From: Lineus longissimus
Lineage: Eukaryota; Nemertea; Pilidiophora; Heteronemertea; Lineidae
DNA length: 64,000 bases
Direction of reading: 5' to 3'
Assembly (NCBI RefSeq): GCF_910592395.1
Contig: NC_088320.1
Span: 8,558,001 to 8,622,000, forward strand
Each line of letters begins with the position of its first letter. Positions within the stretch are counted from its first letter, which is position 1. The notes beneath the pieces are model-generated. The model was given only the letters and a program-made list of their open reading frames with translations, made no database searches and was not told where the DNA came from. Positions 1 to 13,715 of this stretch are shown piece after piece. Both the position numbers and the translations under genes were made by a program.

Positions 1-3000
1 AGACCAGCATCGGAAGTCAGCCACAAAGGCCATACATTTTTATAAGTGGCATGTCTGGAAGAGAAGGAGTATCATGCCCGAAGACTGATATCACTTCCTG
101 ATTTCGTGAAAAAAGCTCGATTTGAATAGATTACATTTGGAGGAATGAAAAGAGACTAGACTTCACATAGTTACTAGTTTTATGCATATAATCCAATGAC
201 TTTATTACTTCGAAAAAAATAACAAAAGAGTTTAGTTGCCATGAATAAGCTTACACAAACCCATGTGCAGGCCGCTGAATAGGCTGATATCACAGTTGTA
301 AACAAGTAAATACTAGTCCAGTAGAAGCATTAACTTTGAAGTAAAAGATTATGCATGCGACATTTTACCTACAGCTGTTCTAGTCACATGTACTACTACA
401 TGTAAACAGTTTTACTATCTGCCTTCTACTAATAGTATTCATTTATTTCTTATGCATGCCCCCAATTGTCAGTGCTCGTTCTTGTATGATGAATGATTCT
501 ATCAATAAAGTCAAACCACGCTGAGCCCCTGTAAACCGCCAATTCGGCCCTCTGTTGGTCCTATCTAAACAATAGAATGCTGGTATGGACATCCATCTGA
601 TTGGTTCAACTATCGGGGCAAACAAATCAACTCTTTAGCAGCATATATGATATTTACGACTAGATCATATTTTCGCTGTCAGTTTTATTTAAACTTTACC
701 GAAAGCTATCAGAAAACGTCATCCAAATGTGCGAGGTCGAAATGTGGATGCATTTTAGGGTATAACAATCTAGAATTCGGTGTATTTCTTTACCGCCTAC
801 TCAATTCAAGTTGTATCCCATGAAGATTGCTGTGCATCTGACCAGTTACACTCCTAAACTCTCCACAGACACCAATCATGGCGTATAAAGTTAGGAGTTA
901 TCTTTATAGACCATGCGTTTTTCACTACTCGCTAGAGGTTTGAATTTTCATTAATGAACAAGTCATCCACTTGCTCAACTCGAACCTGCCAGTACATTTT
1001 AGCTGATAGTGAAATCCACATGTGCAGTATTAGAAGCCTTGTTGATGAAAAATAGCTCTCGATTGCAATAAAGCTACGTCACTCGATAAAAAGCGTGATA
1101 TAATATGAATAAGCTATGGTTGAAAATGTGTAATAACAAGACACGATAATAGCTGAATCATCAAGGATGGATTGCAAAAGCTTAGACTTGTGGAACAAAC
1201 TGTGAGAGGATGAGCGAAATTTGCCATTGAATAGGCACGATTTCGCGCACTTCGTAATGATGGGAGATTCTTCTATATGATCAACCTTAATACGAGAATG
1301 TTCTGTTTATTGAACTGAAAACATAATCATCATAACTGATAATCATGATAAAACAATCAGCTCCAAGATCCCTGAGCTTCTAGAATTGTAATGTCTTATA
1401 CCACTAAAACTTGGCAAACATATTCGTCGATGGTGACTGATCGTGTAGCTTTAGCCATGATGGTCGACTATTGACCAGCGAGTAAACTAGCTTAGTAACA
1501 AACCAAATGATCGTAAACTGACAGTTATTTCAGGTAAAATACTTCAAAGTTTTTTAATTTGCCAAAAATTAACCAACAGTTGATCAACCTTAAATTGGCC
1601 AAGTTAATTGTGTTTTTGGTGGAGAAGAGTAAATACATTGAACAATTAATCCCGTTGCCATTCAACACTAACGTGGACAGATAGGCCTTCGAGTCTATCC
1701 AGAAAGAAATATGAGGGGAACCCAATCTCAGACAGCGCTCACTTGATATTTCAAACCGGTTCAAACGTGTGCTCATTAGTAGTGAAGACAGGTCGACCAC
1801 TGCTTCAGCTCTTCAGCAGAGGTGAAGCAGCGACCACTGCTTCTACTTTATCAGCTTGTGGTTTCAACCGGAGACGAACCCCATCTTTTGTGATACGAGC
1901 CCACAGCGCCCTTAACAATTACTGCATTGATTTTCTAATAGTAAATGTAAATGAATGCAATCATCTAGCTGGTTGGGCGCCCTCTTCGCTGCACTTGACG
2001 GAAATGAAGGAGCGACTGATTGCTATAGGGCATAATTAGCTTTTCCGTTTATCATTTAGTATGGATTATGAAAAATGAAAATAAACTAGCTTTAAAATTG
2101 GATTAGAAAAACGACTTAACCTTTACACCAGTGTTATATCTCACCACGTATATCAGATAGAAGTTGATTCAAGTTTGTGAACCATGAACGGCATCTATGA
2201 TAAAGAACGGAGCTCAATTTGCAAAGTGTTCAATTGAAGACTTCGATACATTCTAATTAACCTTCAAATCAAAAGGCAGTTGGGTTATGAATACCAGAAG
2301 AGTCATTTTCTCTCTTGATCCCAACAACAAGACAGAGAGAGAGAGGTGAGCGAAGACGACTAAACCAGTTATATGCGATGACTAGTACACGAAGACAGGC
2401 CACCTCTACACTGCACAGGCCAGCACCTTGCAAAGCACGACTTGATCATGATTAAAAACTGGCAACCAAGTCAATTGAAGTACGTACGTATACGTATTTG
2501 AATTGACTGTACTGAACTCACCTGTCTATACGGTACTTCGTGCAACTATTTTTAAAATAGGATACGAAAACGGACGACGGACACTACACTGTTGGAGAGA
2601 CTCGCCTTACCGATGAATCAAAGAGCAGGGATGGATATCAAAATGTGATAACCAAAGGTTTTATATTGGGAGCAACTAGCTAGCCGTAAGCTTTTAGCTC
2701 CCTTTATAACTGACGCAGAGCCTAGCCGTTTCGTTTTGCGCTTTTCTGGAGGTCTACATGTCTGAATGAGCTAATGAATTATACACGGGACTGGTCTGAC
2801 ATTGATTCTAAAATCTCACAATGTCTAGTGTTGATGCGAATAACTCAGTCTGAGAGAGAATGAAGTATTCCTATTGGAAATCTTAGAGGCATTTTGACAT
2901 TTCCTTTTTATTACAGTGTACATTGTGAACGTGTATGATCGGGACTTGACGCAAGGGCCCAAAGCGCCGCGTAGCGGCAAAAAAGCGAAGCTGGCGAAAC

Positions 3001-3630
3001 ATTTATAACGGGTCACCGTCACTTATTATTGGACTTATAGCGCATTTACGGGGTTGCAACTATTTTGCTTTATAGTGTCACCAGGAAAGAAAAGCATGCG
3101 ACCTAACGCCGATCTATTTGTATAAAGTGATAATTGGAAGGTATATAGTAGGAAATATCAATAAAATAATCATTCCATGTGGTCTTTTGAGGGCATTTTT
3201 GATTGTAAAGAATATATGTGTACGTCACCGGAGTCTCTGCAATGATAATTTTATCACAGCAGTCTCGCGCAAGTAGAAGTTCTTATATCTATTAGTTCTT
3301 CAATTATTAGTCTGGCGCAAAGCCAGACGTTGTCCATTACGATTTCACTACGATGTTTGACCAGAAGGAGCAGTGCGCGAGATATGCTAATGAGCAGACT
3401 TCCCTCGCTTGAGTTTCGGAAGAATGTTCCATATCGCGCTAAGCTGACCACTGCTGACCATGACAGGCGTGCATTGGACTGGTACAGGTTGGAACTGAAC
3501 ATTGAATATGCTGGTGGTGACGCTTTCTGACGAGAAGTTGGTCGTGACTGATGCAGTATCCTTGGACTTGTCCACAGCATCGTTCAATCATTGCTCTCTG
3601 AGCTGGCTTGATTCTGTACTTGCCCAAATA
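1..3630. other. Gene-free stretch
   Basis: I see no coding region of known family here. The short ORFs (all under 110 codons) overlap on both strands and resemble nothing I know. A (GA)n run of about 16 bases lies near 2331-2346. A small near-palindrome built on GTACGTACGTATACGTA lies near 2471-2508. No RNA gene, terminal repeat or promoter stands out. Confidence 0.6.
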
Positions 3631-3649
3631 CTGAGACCAAATGCCTGTT

Positions 3650-3705
3650 GACCGTGCTTTAAGAGAGACTGGCGCCATGCCTAGTCTCTCTTAAAGCACA
3701 GTCAG
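3650..3705. repeat. Short perfect hairpin
   Basis: GTGCTTTAAGAGAGACT is followed, after a 12-base loop, by its exact reverse complement. The pairing extends outward imperfectly through TGACC/AGTCA, giving arms of about 22 bases. It could be the core of a tiny foldback element, or a transcribed hairpin if expressed. No target duplication is visible. Confidence 0.7.
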
Positions 3706-6700
3706 CAGACACCAACCCCCTCAGACTCAGAAACCACAAACGCCCAACCCTTCCTGCTACCTTAATACTTCTTGCCGGGTAGCCTACAGTAAACTATGGC
3801 AGAAAATCTAAAGCATGAGTTTTTTTTCGTACGGTGATTAGTACTAACACGCTGTGCATTGCATTGTTTGGGATTCTCCTTCCCAAGTTTCAACCCCATT
3901 ATGGAATATTTTGCCTTGGTGAGTTTTAATACGTGTTTTATCCCTTTCATCTCTCCTCAGCCATCATCAGCCTCACTAGCAGCGACCCTCGAAGCCATAG
4001 GGCTTGTTTGATATATGTATCAGGTGTTTTAAAAGTCCGATTTCGCAGTCAGTTTGCCTGTCTGTTAAAACAATAGTGGCTAAGTGCGGAGTGTTATCAG
4101 CCTAACATTTGATAATCAGCATCATAATCATCATGCCTCATTGGTATGTGCACCAATCACGTGCCATGCGATAATTTTTACTATTTCATGGCATCATTCT
4201 ACCGATGACGTCATTGCCGACCGGTTGATATGAAACAAACCGTCCGCCATCTTGTTTCCCCAGTCTAAAAGTTTGAGGAGCGGTGCTGCATAAATCAGCG
4301 AGACAGACCAACAGCAACATGACACTGTTTCCCAATTATTTTCTGTGCAGTTCAATCTCCACGAAAAAACAGCCGCAAACTATATTTTGAACGCACTTAG
4401 AACGATATTTTCATGTCACTTAAAAGGACCGATTCGCGTAACTTACGTCACAACGTCATGCACACATAAGAATGGATCTTAAGACCTCGTTGTTGGTCCT
4501 TGGTTGTTTATTCTGAAACATCCGAAGCCAATATTTCATTTTCATAATGGATCATGTATATAGCCTCGTTTTTACCACAAAGGTTTGAGTGACTCGGAGA
4601 TAACCATAACCTCTTGGGTCGGTATAAAATACGTCAAGAGCTGACGTCAACACTGCATCGCCTTGGATCAATGACGTCATTTCAAGAGCGGGTGTAGTTT
4701 TGGTGAACTCCATGAACTTGTCAACTTTGGCCAAACGTGTTCCACTTCAGAAAGGTGATTTCTCTCGATTAAATTTGACAGTTTCTTGCCAATGCCTATG
4801 CTTTAACTTTAAAGCTGTTTTCCGAGAGATGGGCGCAAAACTTATCTCAAACTTATGCACGTCTACAAATGTAATAATCAACTAATATATAACTCGTGAA
4901 AATTTCATCACGAGGGCTGCGCGTTTTCCACGGCTATAAGTCTTGTATAAAGATGTGTCCGTATATATCGAAATCCAGGTTTTTCTCAGAATGCCGTCAT
5001 GAGCAGGCATATGATATCAATAACTTGCTCACCACACACTCTTTACTTTGACTCATTTTTCATGGTGATGATTGGATGCGCTATTCGTAACACACAATAT
5101 AATTTTGTGACATTCTGGTGTTAAGATATCAATCAAATTCAAGGCAAAGGCCCGTACCTGGGCAACGCTGCCTTATTTGATGATGATGAAATACATCGCT
5201 GATAACTACATAGGATATGAGCCATTTCGTAAGTTTATTACATACGCCAGGCGCATACGTAGACATATGGATGACATAGAATACTAGCCAAATCTGCTAT
5301 TAAACAATTAAACAGATGTTTGTTGATATTACTGAGGGCGAATGTCGATGCATTTTGTTTTGTTTTGTGACCCCGAGGCATTTAAATCCAACAGCTATAA
5401 GTGCATATTTTCAAAGAAGACTGCGATCTTTGAATATGAGTGATGTGTACAAATATAGACTATAAAACTTTAAAGACAGGCAATTTGTTCTGAAAACTTT
5501 GATATAATACTTAGTCATCATGCACCTCTTTTCTCGTTTTTTTATGGGCTTCATGATATATGCTCAATATTCTTAACTACATTTTAACCTGGGCGGTATT
5601 TTTCGCAACTTGTAGCAGTCTATAATTGATTAAAATGTCGTTTTTATAAGGCGTCAATATTGGTATTGTTATTTGAATTTAATTTGAAATTTCTTATCAC
5701 TAACAGAAATATCAGCGTCTTTGCCATCGATGAGAAGAAAACAAAATGACTAACATGAAAGAAAAATTCTCAGACAATCCCGGTATTTACTTATGTAATT
5801 CAACCAAATCACAACTGCAGTGTATCGTATGATTCAAGAAAACTTCCTTCAGTGGAATCCTACGCTAAACAATACTGCATTTATAGTGATTTCTTCTGTA
5901 CGATATCAAATGCAAAAGAAGGCGTTGAAGAAGATAGAGTATACCAAAATGCATGGACCCGCGGGCGACTGGTACTGTCGGTGCAAATATGAGACCTAAA
6001 TGACTCATCGTGGTGGATCGCGCCAATCTCTCTCGAATCCCATCGCGGGACAACTTGGCTCCTATTTCCTACTTGTCGTGGCAGCTTAAGTGGCGAGCAG
6101 AACAAGTCAATTGTGCCTGTAACAAACTTAATTTGCCTTACGGTGCGTTGTAACTGCGCAATGACAAGGTCCCACGAGACCGTTTGCCTTGTGATGAGAT
6201 ATCCGCCGGCTCCCGAAGTTTATGTTGGTATTTACGGAAGATCGATCGATTCTGCTGTGAGACCGATCTTGTAACGCAGGGGTTTTCGCGGAGGCGGTGT
6301 ATCAATCAAATTCCTATATCGAGCGTCTCGGCAATCTATATTAGATATTTGGTTAGTGTATGTATTTCGGTCGCAAAATATCATGTGTCTGGTGCTAAAA
6401 GAACTGAAAGTTTCAAGCAAATATAATTTCTATATTTCGTGTGACCAGGAAAACGTCCGGCCAGTAAATTCGAAAACTAAAATACAAATTGGTCGAAACA
6501 ATTCGAATTATACATACATAATTGATTCGCTGTGTCGGCAAAACAGTAACAATGATCATAAAAATTACAACCCAAAATCACATTTAGCAAACACAGCGTC
6601 ATTTTTGGCACTGTCATTCTCTGTATGAATACTTCAGTCCGAGGCAAGGGTTTGTTTACAATGCTGTACAAAATAGCACACTGATGTACACAAAACTCAC

Positions 6701-6950
6701 TTATTTGGAGGAATTCAATTACCTAACTCTGCTAGTCTTGATCAGTGAAACATTATTAACACATGATCACATCAGCGGTTTAAATTATAAGTAGTATTGA
6801 TGTAAAAAAGAAAAAAAATCACAAAAAGTTGAGAATATTTGGTCACATGATGGGCCACGCTTTGCAATCATATTACATATAATCTTCAATTTGATGTTTA
6901 GAATGTGTATTTGGTTCGTATAGTTTGGCTTGTTTCATTTGGCTAGTTTC
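3706..6950. other. Gene-free stretch
   Basis: AT-leaning sequence with only short overlapping ORFs. The overlapping ones around 5865-6426 are on both strands and match nothing I recognise. No terminal repeats or RNA genes were seen. Confidence 0.55.
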
Positions 6951-6956
6951 AACATT

Positions 6957-7630
6957 TTGTCGATTTACAGTTCCCACCGAATACGGGTCTCGTTGCGATT
7001 ACTCGCGAGATTTCCCGTATTCGGTGGGAACTGTAAATCGACAAAATCGTCGCGATGAGTTCCCACCGAATACGGGAAATCTCGCGAGTAATCGCAATGA
7101 GACATCTAAAGTTTATTTTTGGAAATGGATGACATGGAAGAAACAGACGTTGAATTAGATGAGATTTTGGCCTTGTATCTTTATACCAGGACAAGAAATC
7201 GAAAGAGGCAGCATGGAATATGAGTTCATGATATATTCCAGAAGAGAAAGAAATACGGAGAGTATCATCCGCTTGTGTGTTTCAACTGTTTGTCGTAGAG
7301 CATTGGCTTTTTCTCTACCAACAAAATCAGATTTTCTGTCATGTCTACTGTTGCCATATTGACCTCTTGGACGTGTCTCGCCAACGTAAAGAAAGAGAAA
7401 GGCCTCTGCATGGCTTACAAACTATTATTAGGCGGTATAACGAACATTCTGATTGGTACCCGTGCGGGTAATCGGCGATGATCGGAGCGGCTGACGCAAT
7501 TTGACTGAATCGCACTGTACTGGTGGAAACTGTTATTTGGTAATCCATGAAAGTGATCCTCTGCGACGGTCGCAACGACAAACGGATCGCAAATCGCTGC
7601 GATAACCGCGTTCGGTGGAAACAGCCCTTT
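6957..7630 (+). mobile_element. Deleted PIF/Harbinger-type element, copy 1
   Basis: The left end (6957-7045) is an inverted pair: TTTGTCGATTTACAGTTCCC...CCACCGAATACGGG folds on its complement ending at about 7046, followed by a third copy of the same words. The right end (about 7474-7625) finishes GTTCGGTGGAAACAGCCC, whose reverse complement resembles the left GTTCCCACCGAA ends. The interior keeps the start of a transposase gene and then jumps to the 3' terminal region. The same layout occurs at 30429-30962, so the two are copies of one family deleted at different places. The exact target duplication is not certain. Confidence 0.7.
7125..7279 (+). pseudogene. PIF/Harbinger transposase N-terminal fragment
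   Basis: An ATG at 7125 opens a frame beginning MDDMEETDVELDEILALYLY, then a basic stretch (TRTRNRKRQ), a stop where the sister copy at 30544 reads Trp, and VHDIFQKRKKYGEYHPLV. The basic run, the VHD core and the KR-K-YGEYH segment are typical of the N-terminal region of HARBI1/ALP1-like transposases, which cut and paste DNA with a DDE nuclease. The nuclease domain is absent: the frame breaks after about 50 codons at an internal deletion. This copy supplies the natural start codon missing from the one at 30505. Non-functional. Confidence 0.7.
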
Positions 7631-7639
7631 AGTCCATAC

Positions 7640-9170
7640 CATTCGCATTTGCATTGTCGGACGCCTTATGAAGTCTCGGATAGAAGAGAAACGGTATACC
7701 CATGTTTCCGGCATCTCCAGTATCCTACCTTTCGCACATTCGTGCTTTACGCTGCTCAAAAGTACCAATGAAGAATTGATAAAGGCTAGTCTTTATTAAT
7801 TCTTGTCCGAAGGAATAGAACAGAATAAGGACCCGTTCAACCAAATATTTTACTCATTTGGCGACATACTGCGGCATTGATCACCAGCTAAATGTGCATA
7901 TTTGTGTGAAGACTAATGCTTAATAAGGACAATACTAAGTCGAAGAGGGGTGGGGGGGGGGGCGGGGTAGACTCCAGCTAATCCTGGGTGCCTACGATAA
8001 GGCATATTGACCCTCAATGAATTGACAATCCTAAGCTTCCGGGCAACGTGCGTCAAAACTGTGACGAAGAATACAGCGTGCATTTGTATGCAATCTATTT
8101 CAAACTGAAATTGATCAGCTATATATTACTCGCTCATAAACGAAATCGCCGCACACACCATAATAGGAAGTTGACAATGCCACTGGCCATCGTGCAGGGG
8201 TGCCCCTGGCCATCGTGCATCGATCGTGCAGGGGTCTGATATCTCGGCAAGTTTAGAGTTTTTGTGTCTCATTCAAAACAACACAATATACTTAGCGCTG
8301 AATCTCAAGCATTAAAAGGGCAAACCCTCTGAAGTTGTTTTGAAATCAATTTCGTATTAGCAGTGCCATGATCATGGAAAGTGGAGGTTTGTCCACAATT
8401 GGTTTCACTAATGCTGCTTTATACTGTCTTTTCATGGATATAAGACCGGTTAATTAGACTCAAACAGGCACGCCAACTAAGAACGCAGGGCACAATACGC
8501 CCGCACTCCCGTAGTAATGGAACGGAGCTCGGCCTCTGTTAAAAATAAATACAGATCGGTTAACCGCAAGATATGAACATTTTTTGTGAAAGTGGTTTTC
8601 CTTGTTTTTTATTTTTCAAAAGCGGCTTCGTCGTCTTCATCATCTGTCGCTGGATGTAGACCTGCCTCAATGTTCCGTTAGCGAAACTTTCAGATTAGTA
8701 TTTGCGAAGTTTTATGTAAGTCTCAAAGACTAGTCTTAAACCCGTCTTAAAGCGGTTTTAATCGAATTTTAAATGTGTTGAGAAGTCGAAAGCTACTGGT
8801 TTTAGCTTAAAACGTCCTAAAAACCTGGTCTTAAAAACTGATTAAACCCAATTTGACCTCATTCATTGCAAAAAGTCGAACGTCCTGTTTTTTTCGACTA
8901 ACTTATCGAATAAGAAAAATATTTTGAAAATATTTTTAGTCGAAAATCCTGTTAAGATTTCATTTGTTGCATTTTTCTGGGGTATCCTGTACATCCAATT
9001 ACTCATGGCATTTGGCCGTGCAAAGTTACGCAACCCTGTTAATAGCCAGTCACCGGCGGAAACATACAACAGGTCTTCTTTCACCCAGGCCGGTGTTTGA
9101 GTTGACGGTTATTTCCTATTGGTCGTCACTATACAATTATCCTCAGTATTCCATTACGAGTGGATTTGGC
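7640..9170. other. Gene-free stretch with simple repeats
   Basis: A G-rich tract lies at about 7948-7967. A short duplication of GGCCATCGTGCAGGGGT lies at 8185-8236. A cluster of GTCTTAAA/TTTTAA words lies at 8720-8850. No credible gene. Confidence 0.55.
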
Positions 9171-9173
9171 GTA

Positions 9174-9962
9174 CAGTCCTACCAGAAAGTAAATTTCCAT
9201 GGGTATTTTTAATATTACAGAGATAGAATAAGTTAATTGAATGCGGTTTTCAGCAGAGAATAGTATATCTAGCTGGTCATGTATCTGTTGTATATTTGGA
9301 CCCAGGTAATCCTATATCTTCATTATGTAACAGGCAATGTTAAAAATGTCCAAAAAGTAAATTTTTAATTTAATTTAATTGTCGTTCTTTTTCACAACGT
9401 ATTGGTGAACTATGATGCAACAAACGTTTTTTGTTGCTTTCATTACTAGAAAACTGCTTAATTCTTCATTTTGAAGATTAGTTTTTGCTCGCTAAAGGTG
9501 ATTGTTTTTTTCAGACAGCTGATGACCTTTGAGAACACCCCTCATGGTCAACAGTGCAGTCAGTCCGGGCCAACTCAGCTCATACATGAAGGATTGGGGG
9601 TCTTTATCAAAGGTGATCGAAGAGAATATAAAAATAACATAAAAATCATGAGCAAAAATGTGCATATCTCATGGCTATCGAACACAATCTATGGAATTGC
9701 AAGTGCCAAAAAATGATGGCCATAAAGCAGTTCTTGGGCTCATGTGAATTTTTGAAAAGACACATGAAATAAAAAAAGTGTTTTTTTGACCTTTTTAGAA
9801 ACGTTTGTTGCATGATGAAGGGATGCAATAAGGTGCATCCAAATACAACAGATATATGTCCAACTAAATATACCATACCTGCTGAAAACCGCATTCAAAT
9901 GTCTTATCTTATCGCTGTCATATTTTAAAAAAATGGTGGATATTTACTTTCTGGTAGGACTG
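9174..9962. mobile_element. TA-flanked Tc1/mariner-type MITE
   Basis: The ends are CAGTCCTACCAGAAAGTAAAT (left) and its near-exact reverse complement (right). Both are flanked by TA (9172-9173 and 9963-9964). Inverted arms run about 130 bases, roughly 9174-9300 and 9835-9962, with further partial pairing inside (GATGCAACAAACG versus CGTTTGTTGCAT). A CAGT terminus plus a TA duplication is the signature of the IS630/Tc1/mariner superfamily. The central 500 bases hold no transposase, so this is non-autonomous. A single left-arm-like copy lies at 33085-33350. Confidence 0.8.
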
Positions 9963-9964
9963 TA

Positions 9965-11960
9965 TATACTAAGTTGTCCTCTAAAAAGAACAGTTCTAAA
10001 ATTCGGAGAGTGCCAGGCCAGGTTGCATCATTGAAATTCGATGGTGAAGCTCATTTTATGTCTGACTTACTAGTACCTATATCACTTAACCGTATGCGCC
10101 AGTAGTTGTAATCTTTGATATCTACCTATTCGCCGAAAATTGGAAAAGTTTCAGGAACTTCAAAAACCTACTATCTGCTATGGTGTTTATACATGCGTCA
10201 TTGAGTGTAATAGCATAATACCCGTGGCGCGGGTTGTTTGAGGGTGATGGCTTACTGAAGGATCGGGGCTATTTCGGTGAAATGAAATTATATGTCTGGG
10301 GGTTGTGATGTTGTCTTGATTTTGATATGCGTAAAATAGGACGATGTGTGATGTGGAACACTCCGCGCCGACCCAAGTGTTTACAAATCGAACATGATGG
10401 TTTGGGGGGATGATATTCCTCCAAATTACGTACGATAAACGCTTTTTTTTGGCCAAAACGACCGGAAAAATCAAACTCCACCACTCTTCAAAGTGGCCTC
10501 GACTTATTTTGACGAACTATTTCGCGAATGGTGAAGAGTTGGCGTGTTACGAACTTAGTACAACAAATGCCGCGAGCATAGTGGGTGGCAGCACCAGACG
10601 GAGGAAGTAGTTCGCCTAGGGTTTTTCGACACCCTCCGCACGGACTCCACTCGTTCCGGAACACTCACTTACTTGTTAATCTGCAGTGGTTAGCCTGTTT
10701 TTATCGCAGTAAAGAAATGTTAATCGGGATTTTATATTATATTTGCCCCGGGTATTCATATAGGGAACTGTGCGCTACTTTGCGCCCAGTGCTTGGGTCG
10801 GGTGAGGCGGTTTTGTTATGATGAGACGTGTGTCACGTGATGAATTCCCATACGTACTTAGAAAAATTAAGAGTGATTAACAACGTAAGGTGAAAGAGTA
10901 CGATCAAAATAAAGGGGGAAAATTGCGGAAATGGATGAATGCTTTAAACATAAAGTGGCCCCAATACTTTCCCGGCTTATTTTTGTATAATCACAGACTT
11001 TTGATTTAACAGATGGCCCCATATGCAAATCAGACCTGCTGAAAATGCCCCTTATGTTCATGAGTATGCCCATATATAGAAAGAACAAACAATGCTATTT
11101 CTCCGAGATCGCTGCAAGTTTTACCAATTTAACCCGGCGAGGTGCATCTCCATATCAACCACGACTTTCAGGAAAAGTTTTGAGGTCATCCGATCTGAAC
11201 TGAAGGAGGAGATGTGTGACAAACTATTTCAGCTCTACGTCCATTATAGTAGTGATACACATGTATGGTCATAAACAACGAGTATATCACAAAAACCGTT
11301 CTTTTTACAATTGTCATCGAGTCAAAGTAAACACTCTGTGGTGATAAATTTGTTGATATTGCTTGCCCTCTCAGGACGAAATTTTGGATAAAAACGTAAA
11401 TTTTTATATATGGACATTTTTTACATGTCTTACAGGATTCATTTTGCATCTCGGCAGTGAGACTTTGTTTTCACTCAATCAGAAAAATAATTAAAGTCTA
11501 AATTCTCAATATCCATTGATAAGTATATTTTTTTGCGCCAATATGTCCGGAAACGCTCGCACTAGTATATCGTGTGAAACATTTTATTAACTTACATGTA
11601 AATAGAACGTCGCGAAATTAAATTCCCCTTTATCGCAGTACTCTATATTTGTGCATTAATTGTCTGAAAAACAAACCAAAGCAATTGCTAATTCCTGAAC
11701 TTTGCGTCCACAGAGCGACTGCCGTTGCAAGTGTATCGATACGGGACAGTTGAGCGGCGCGGGGGTTTTGGCATAACATTCACTATTTTTATACCAGTCC
11801 GGCGATACCCATGATATTGGACCAAAACATATGACATTGGTGGGGAAAAAACATTATTTTTCTTCTTGACATTATTGACAGGAACTCCGATCAGTGAAAG
11901 GTCATCGTGCACATTTCCATGCCATCATGTTAATTAAATACGTTTTGACCTATAGAGAAG
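9965..11960. other. Gene-free stretch
   Basis: Includes a locally GC-richer patch at 10,560-10,830 with a 78-codon ORF starting VAAPDGGSSS that I cannot place. No splice sites of quality flank it. Nothing else stands out. Confidence 0.5.
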
Positions 11961-11963
11961 CTA

Positions 11964-12096
11964 AAGGACCATTGGTATTATAAAGGGCATTATCACCAAC
12001 CAGTCGGTTGTGCAGTCACACGTTCAGAAAAATAGTTTTCTGATGAACTAGAAGAGGAACAAACGTAGTGAAAAAAAAAGCCGCCCATTCCTTTAG
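11964..12096 (+). repeat. Family L repeat, internally deleted copy
   Basis: It starts AAAGGACCATTGGTATTA and ends GCCGCCCATTCCTTTA, the two ends of the ~500 bp dispersed repeat called family L here. About 400 bases are missing between ...GTGCAGTCACA and CGTTCAGAAAAATAG. Both outer ends look like TA...TA: GCTAAAGG on the left and CCTTTAGG on the right. This suggests a cut-and-paste MITE with weak short TIRs, not a SINE. Confidence 0.7.
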
Positions 12097-12099
12097 GTT

Positions 12100-13548
12100 T
12101 ATGGAAGTGGCTATGACTATAGTGACGAATTTCTGCGAGAGTTGGATATGGTAAATATCGACTTGTAGATTCATTTTAGTGCTAACATTAGCTTCGAAAG
12201 TTTCACTTATGTAATGTAAATGACCCAAATTATCCCTTCCTAATATATAATATCTCAGCCAAGAACCTTATAAGTATCTTATATCTAGGCAACCAACAAA
12301 CTTGCCATTTGCCCTGATTTGATTTAACGGCTAGACGCTCATTGGCTCGAAATACAGAAGCATGGTGCGCATCTGTGTTTTTTTCCGGTAGATTTCTTCA
12401 ATCGAATCAAGTTTATTGTAAATACTTTCGTATTTTACACATTGCTATGAATAATTATCACGCTCGAACCGCAAACACAGGGAGCAATTTCTAAATCGTC
12501 GGTCATAAAGTTAGAGTTATTAATCATCAAATCAATAAGGCATTTGGAAAGCAGAACACAAGTCTGGTTTAGGCTAACGTAATGTTACCAGGATTATAGG
12601 GAAATCATATATATTACACAGGAAGACGACCTGCGTATTAAAATCGGCAGTAGCAATTTAATATGTCGTTGTGGAGATGTACACTTGGTGATTGGTCGAC
12701 GTTATTATTGGTGGATTTCACAGTGCGTTGGCGATGGTGGAATCATTGGAGATATTTCAATAAACTAATGGAGTTTTGTTCGCTTATACGTTGATGCTAT
12801 CTGGGTGGTTTTTTTCCAGACATACGAGCACGGCCTTCGGGAACGGCTAGATAGTGAACATATTATGTACACCAGTCACGTACTCTGCTCAGATCAGCTC
12901 CCTTCACGTAAGAACGTCAAAGTATTTAGCTCATATTATGCCCAGGCCAGCAATAATCAAAGGCTCATACGAGCGGTTCCGTCGAACTCTAAAGGGACAA
13001 CTTGGGCGTGGTATTTATTTGACCGGGAGGATAATACCCCTGCTTGACACCATGCGTCGCAACTTGTTATATCACACCAATGCTGATGGCCAGAGACCTC
13101 TATTAGCCAGCGTGTACATTCTGTGTACATTTTAATGAATATAGGTTGGTGAAAAAAGCACACCAAGGGTGCTTTAATTCCCACCAAATTTTATATGTGT
13201 TATGAAGAGGCTTTTATCGAAATAATACTAAAAATTCAAAACATTCCAATACCGATTGCCTGAGAAAAATTGATGTGTGTACAGCATTGCCATCAAATCG
13301 TCACTAGCGGACTGATATGGGCCTATAAGAATACAAGTTCTAAACTGGCCAGTGAGACAATATTTCCTTAAATTAATTATCAAAAAGTATATCCCTGTTA
13401 TGGCCTGGCTCTGTAGATTAAGAATCCACCAAAGATTGAAGAATAAATCCACTTTCACCCATCACAGTCATGTATTTACCACAGCTTCACAGTTCAGTAT
13501 ATACGGACTATGTGTCAGTGCCACACTTCCGCCTGTGGATGAATTAAG
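12100..13548. other. Gene-free stretch
   Basis: A plausible splice acceptor (TTTTTTTCCAG, ending about 12,820) precedes overlapping 80- and 93-codon ORFs at 12805-13135. Neither reads like a known family, and stops close both, so I do not call an exon. Confidence 0.45.
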
Positions 13549-13549
13549 G

Positions 13550-13715
13550 AATTGAACCCGAGGTGGAGGACCTTGGTTGAGTTACCAAGACACTCGAGGG
13601 TGGAGCTAAAATACAGTCCAAACCCGAGCCGACAGGCGAGGGTTTGGACGAAATTTTAGCTCCACCCTCGAGTGTCTTGGTAACTCAACCAAGGTCCGAA
13701 GCCGAGGGTTCAATT
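13550..13715. mobile_element. 166 bp foldback element
   Basis: Two near-perfect inverted arms of about 77 bases (13550-13627 and 13639-13715) start AATTGAACCC and enclose an 11-base loop. They contain CTTGGTTGAGTTACCAAGAC, itself partly palindromic, and a CTCGAG core. Arms this long with almost no loop are typical of a young foldback or MITE insertion. A single-stranded copy would form a very stable hairpin. Confidence 0.85.

Noticed and set aside
10585-10821. ORF reading VAAPDGGSSS as a possible gene start
   Set aside because: Starts at GTG, no splice donor or second exon found, no family match.
12805-13135. Exon after a TTTTTTTCCAG acceptor
   Set aside because: Two overlapping frames are equally open, no donor fits, and the peptides look random.
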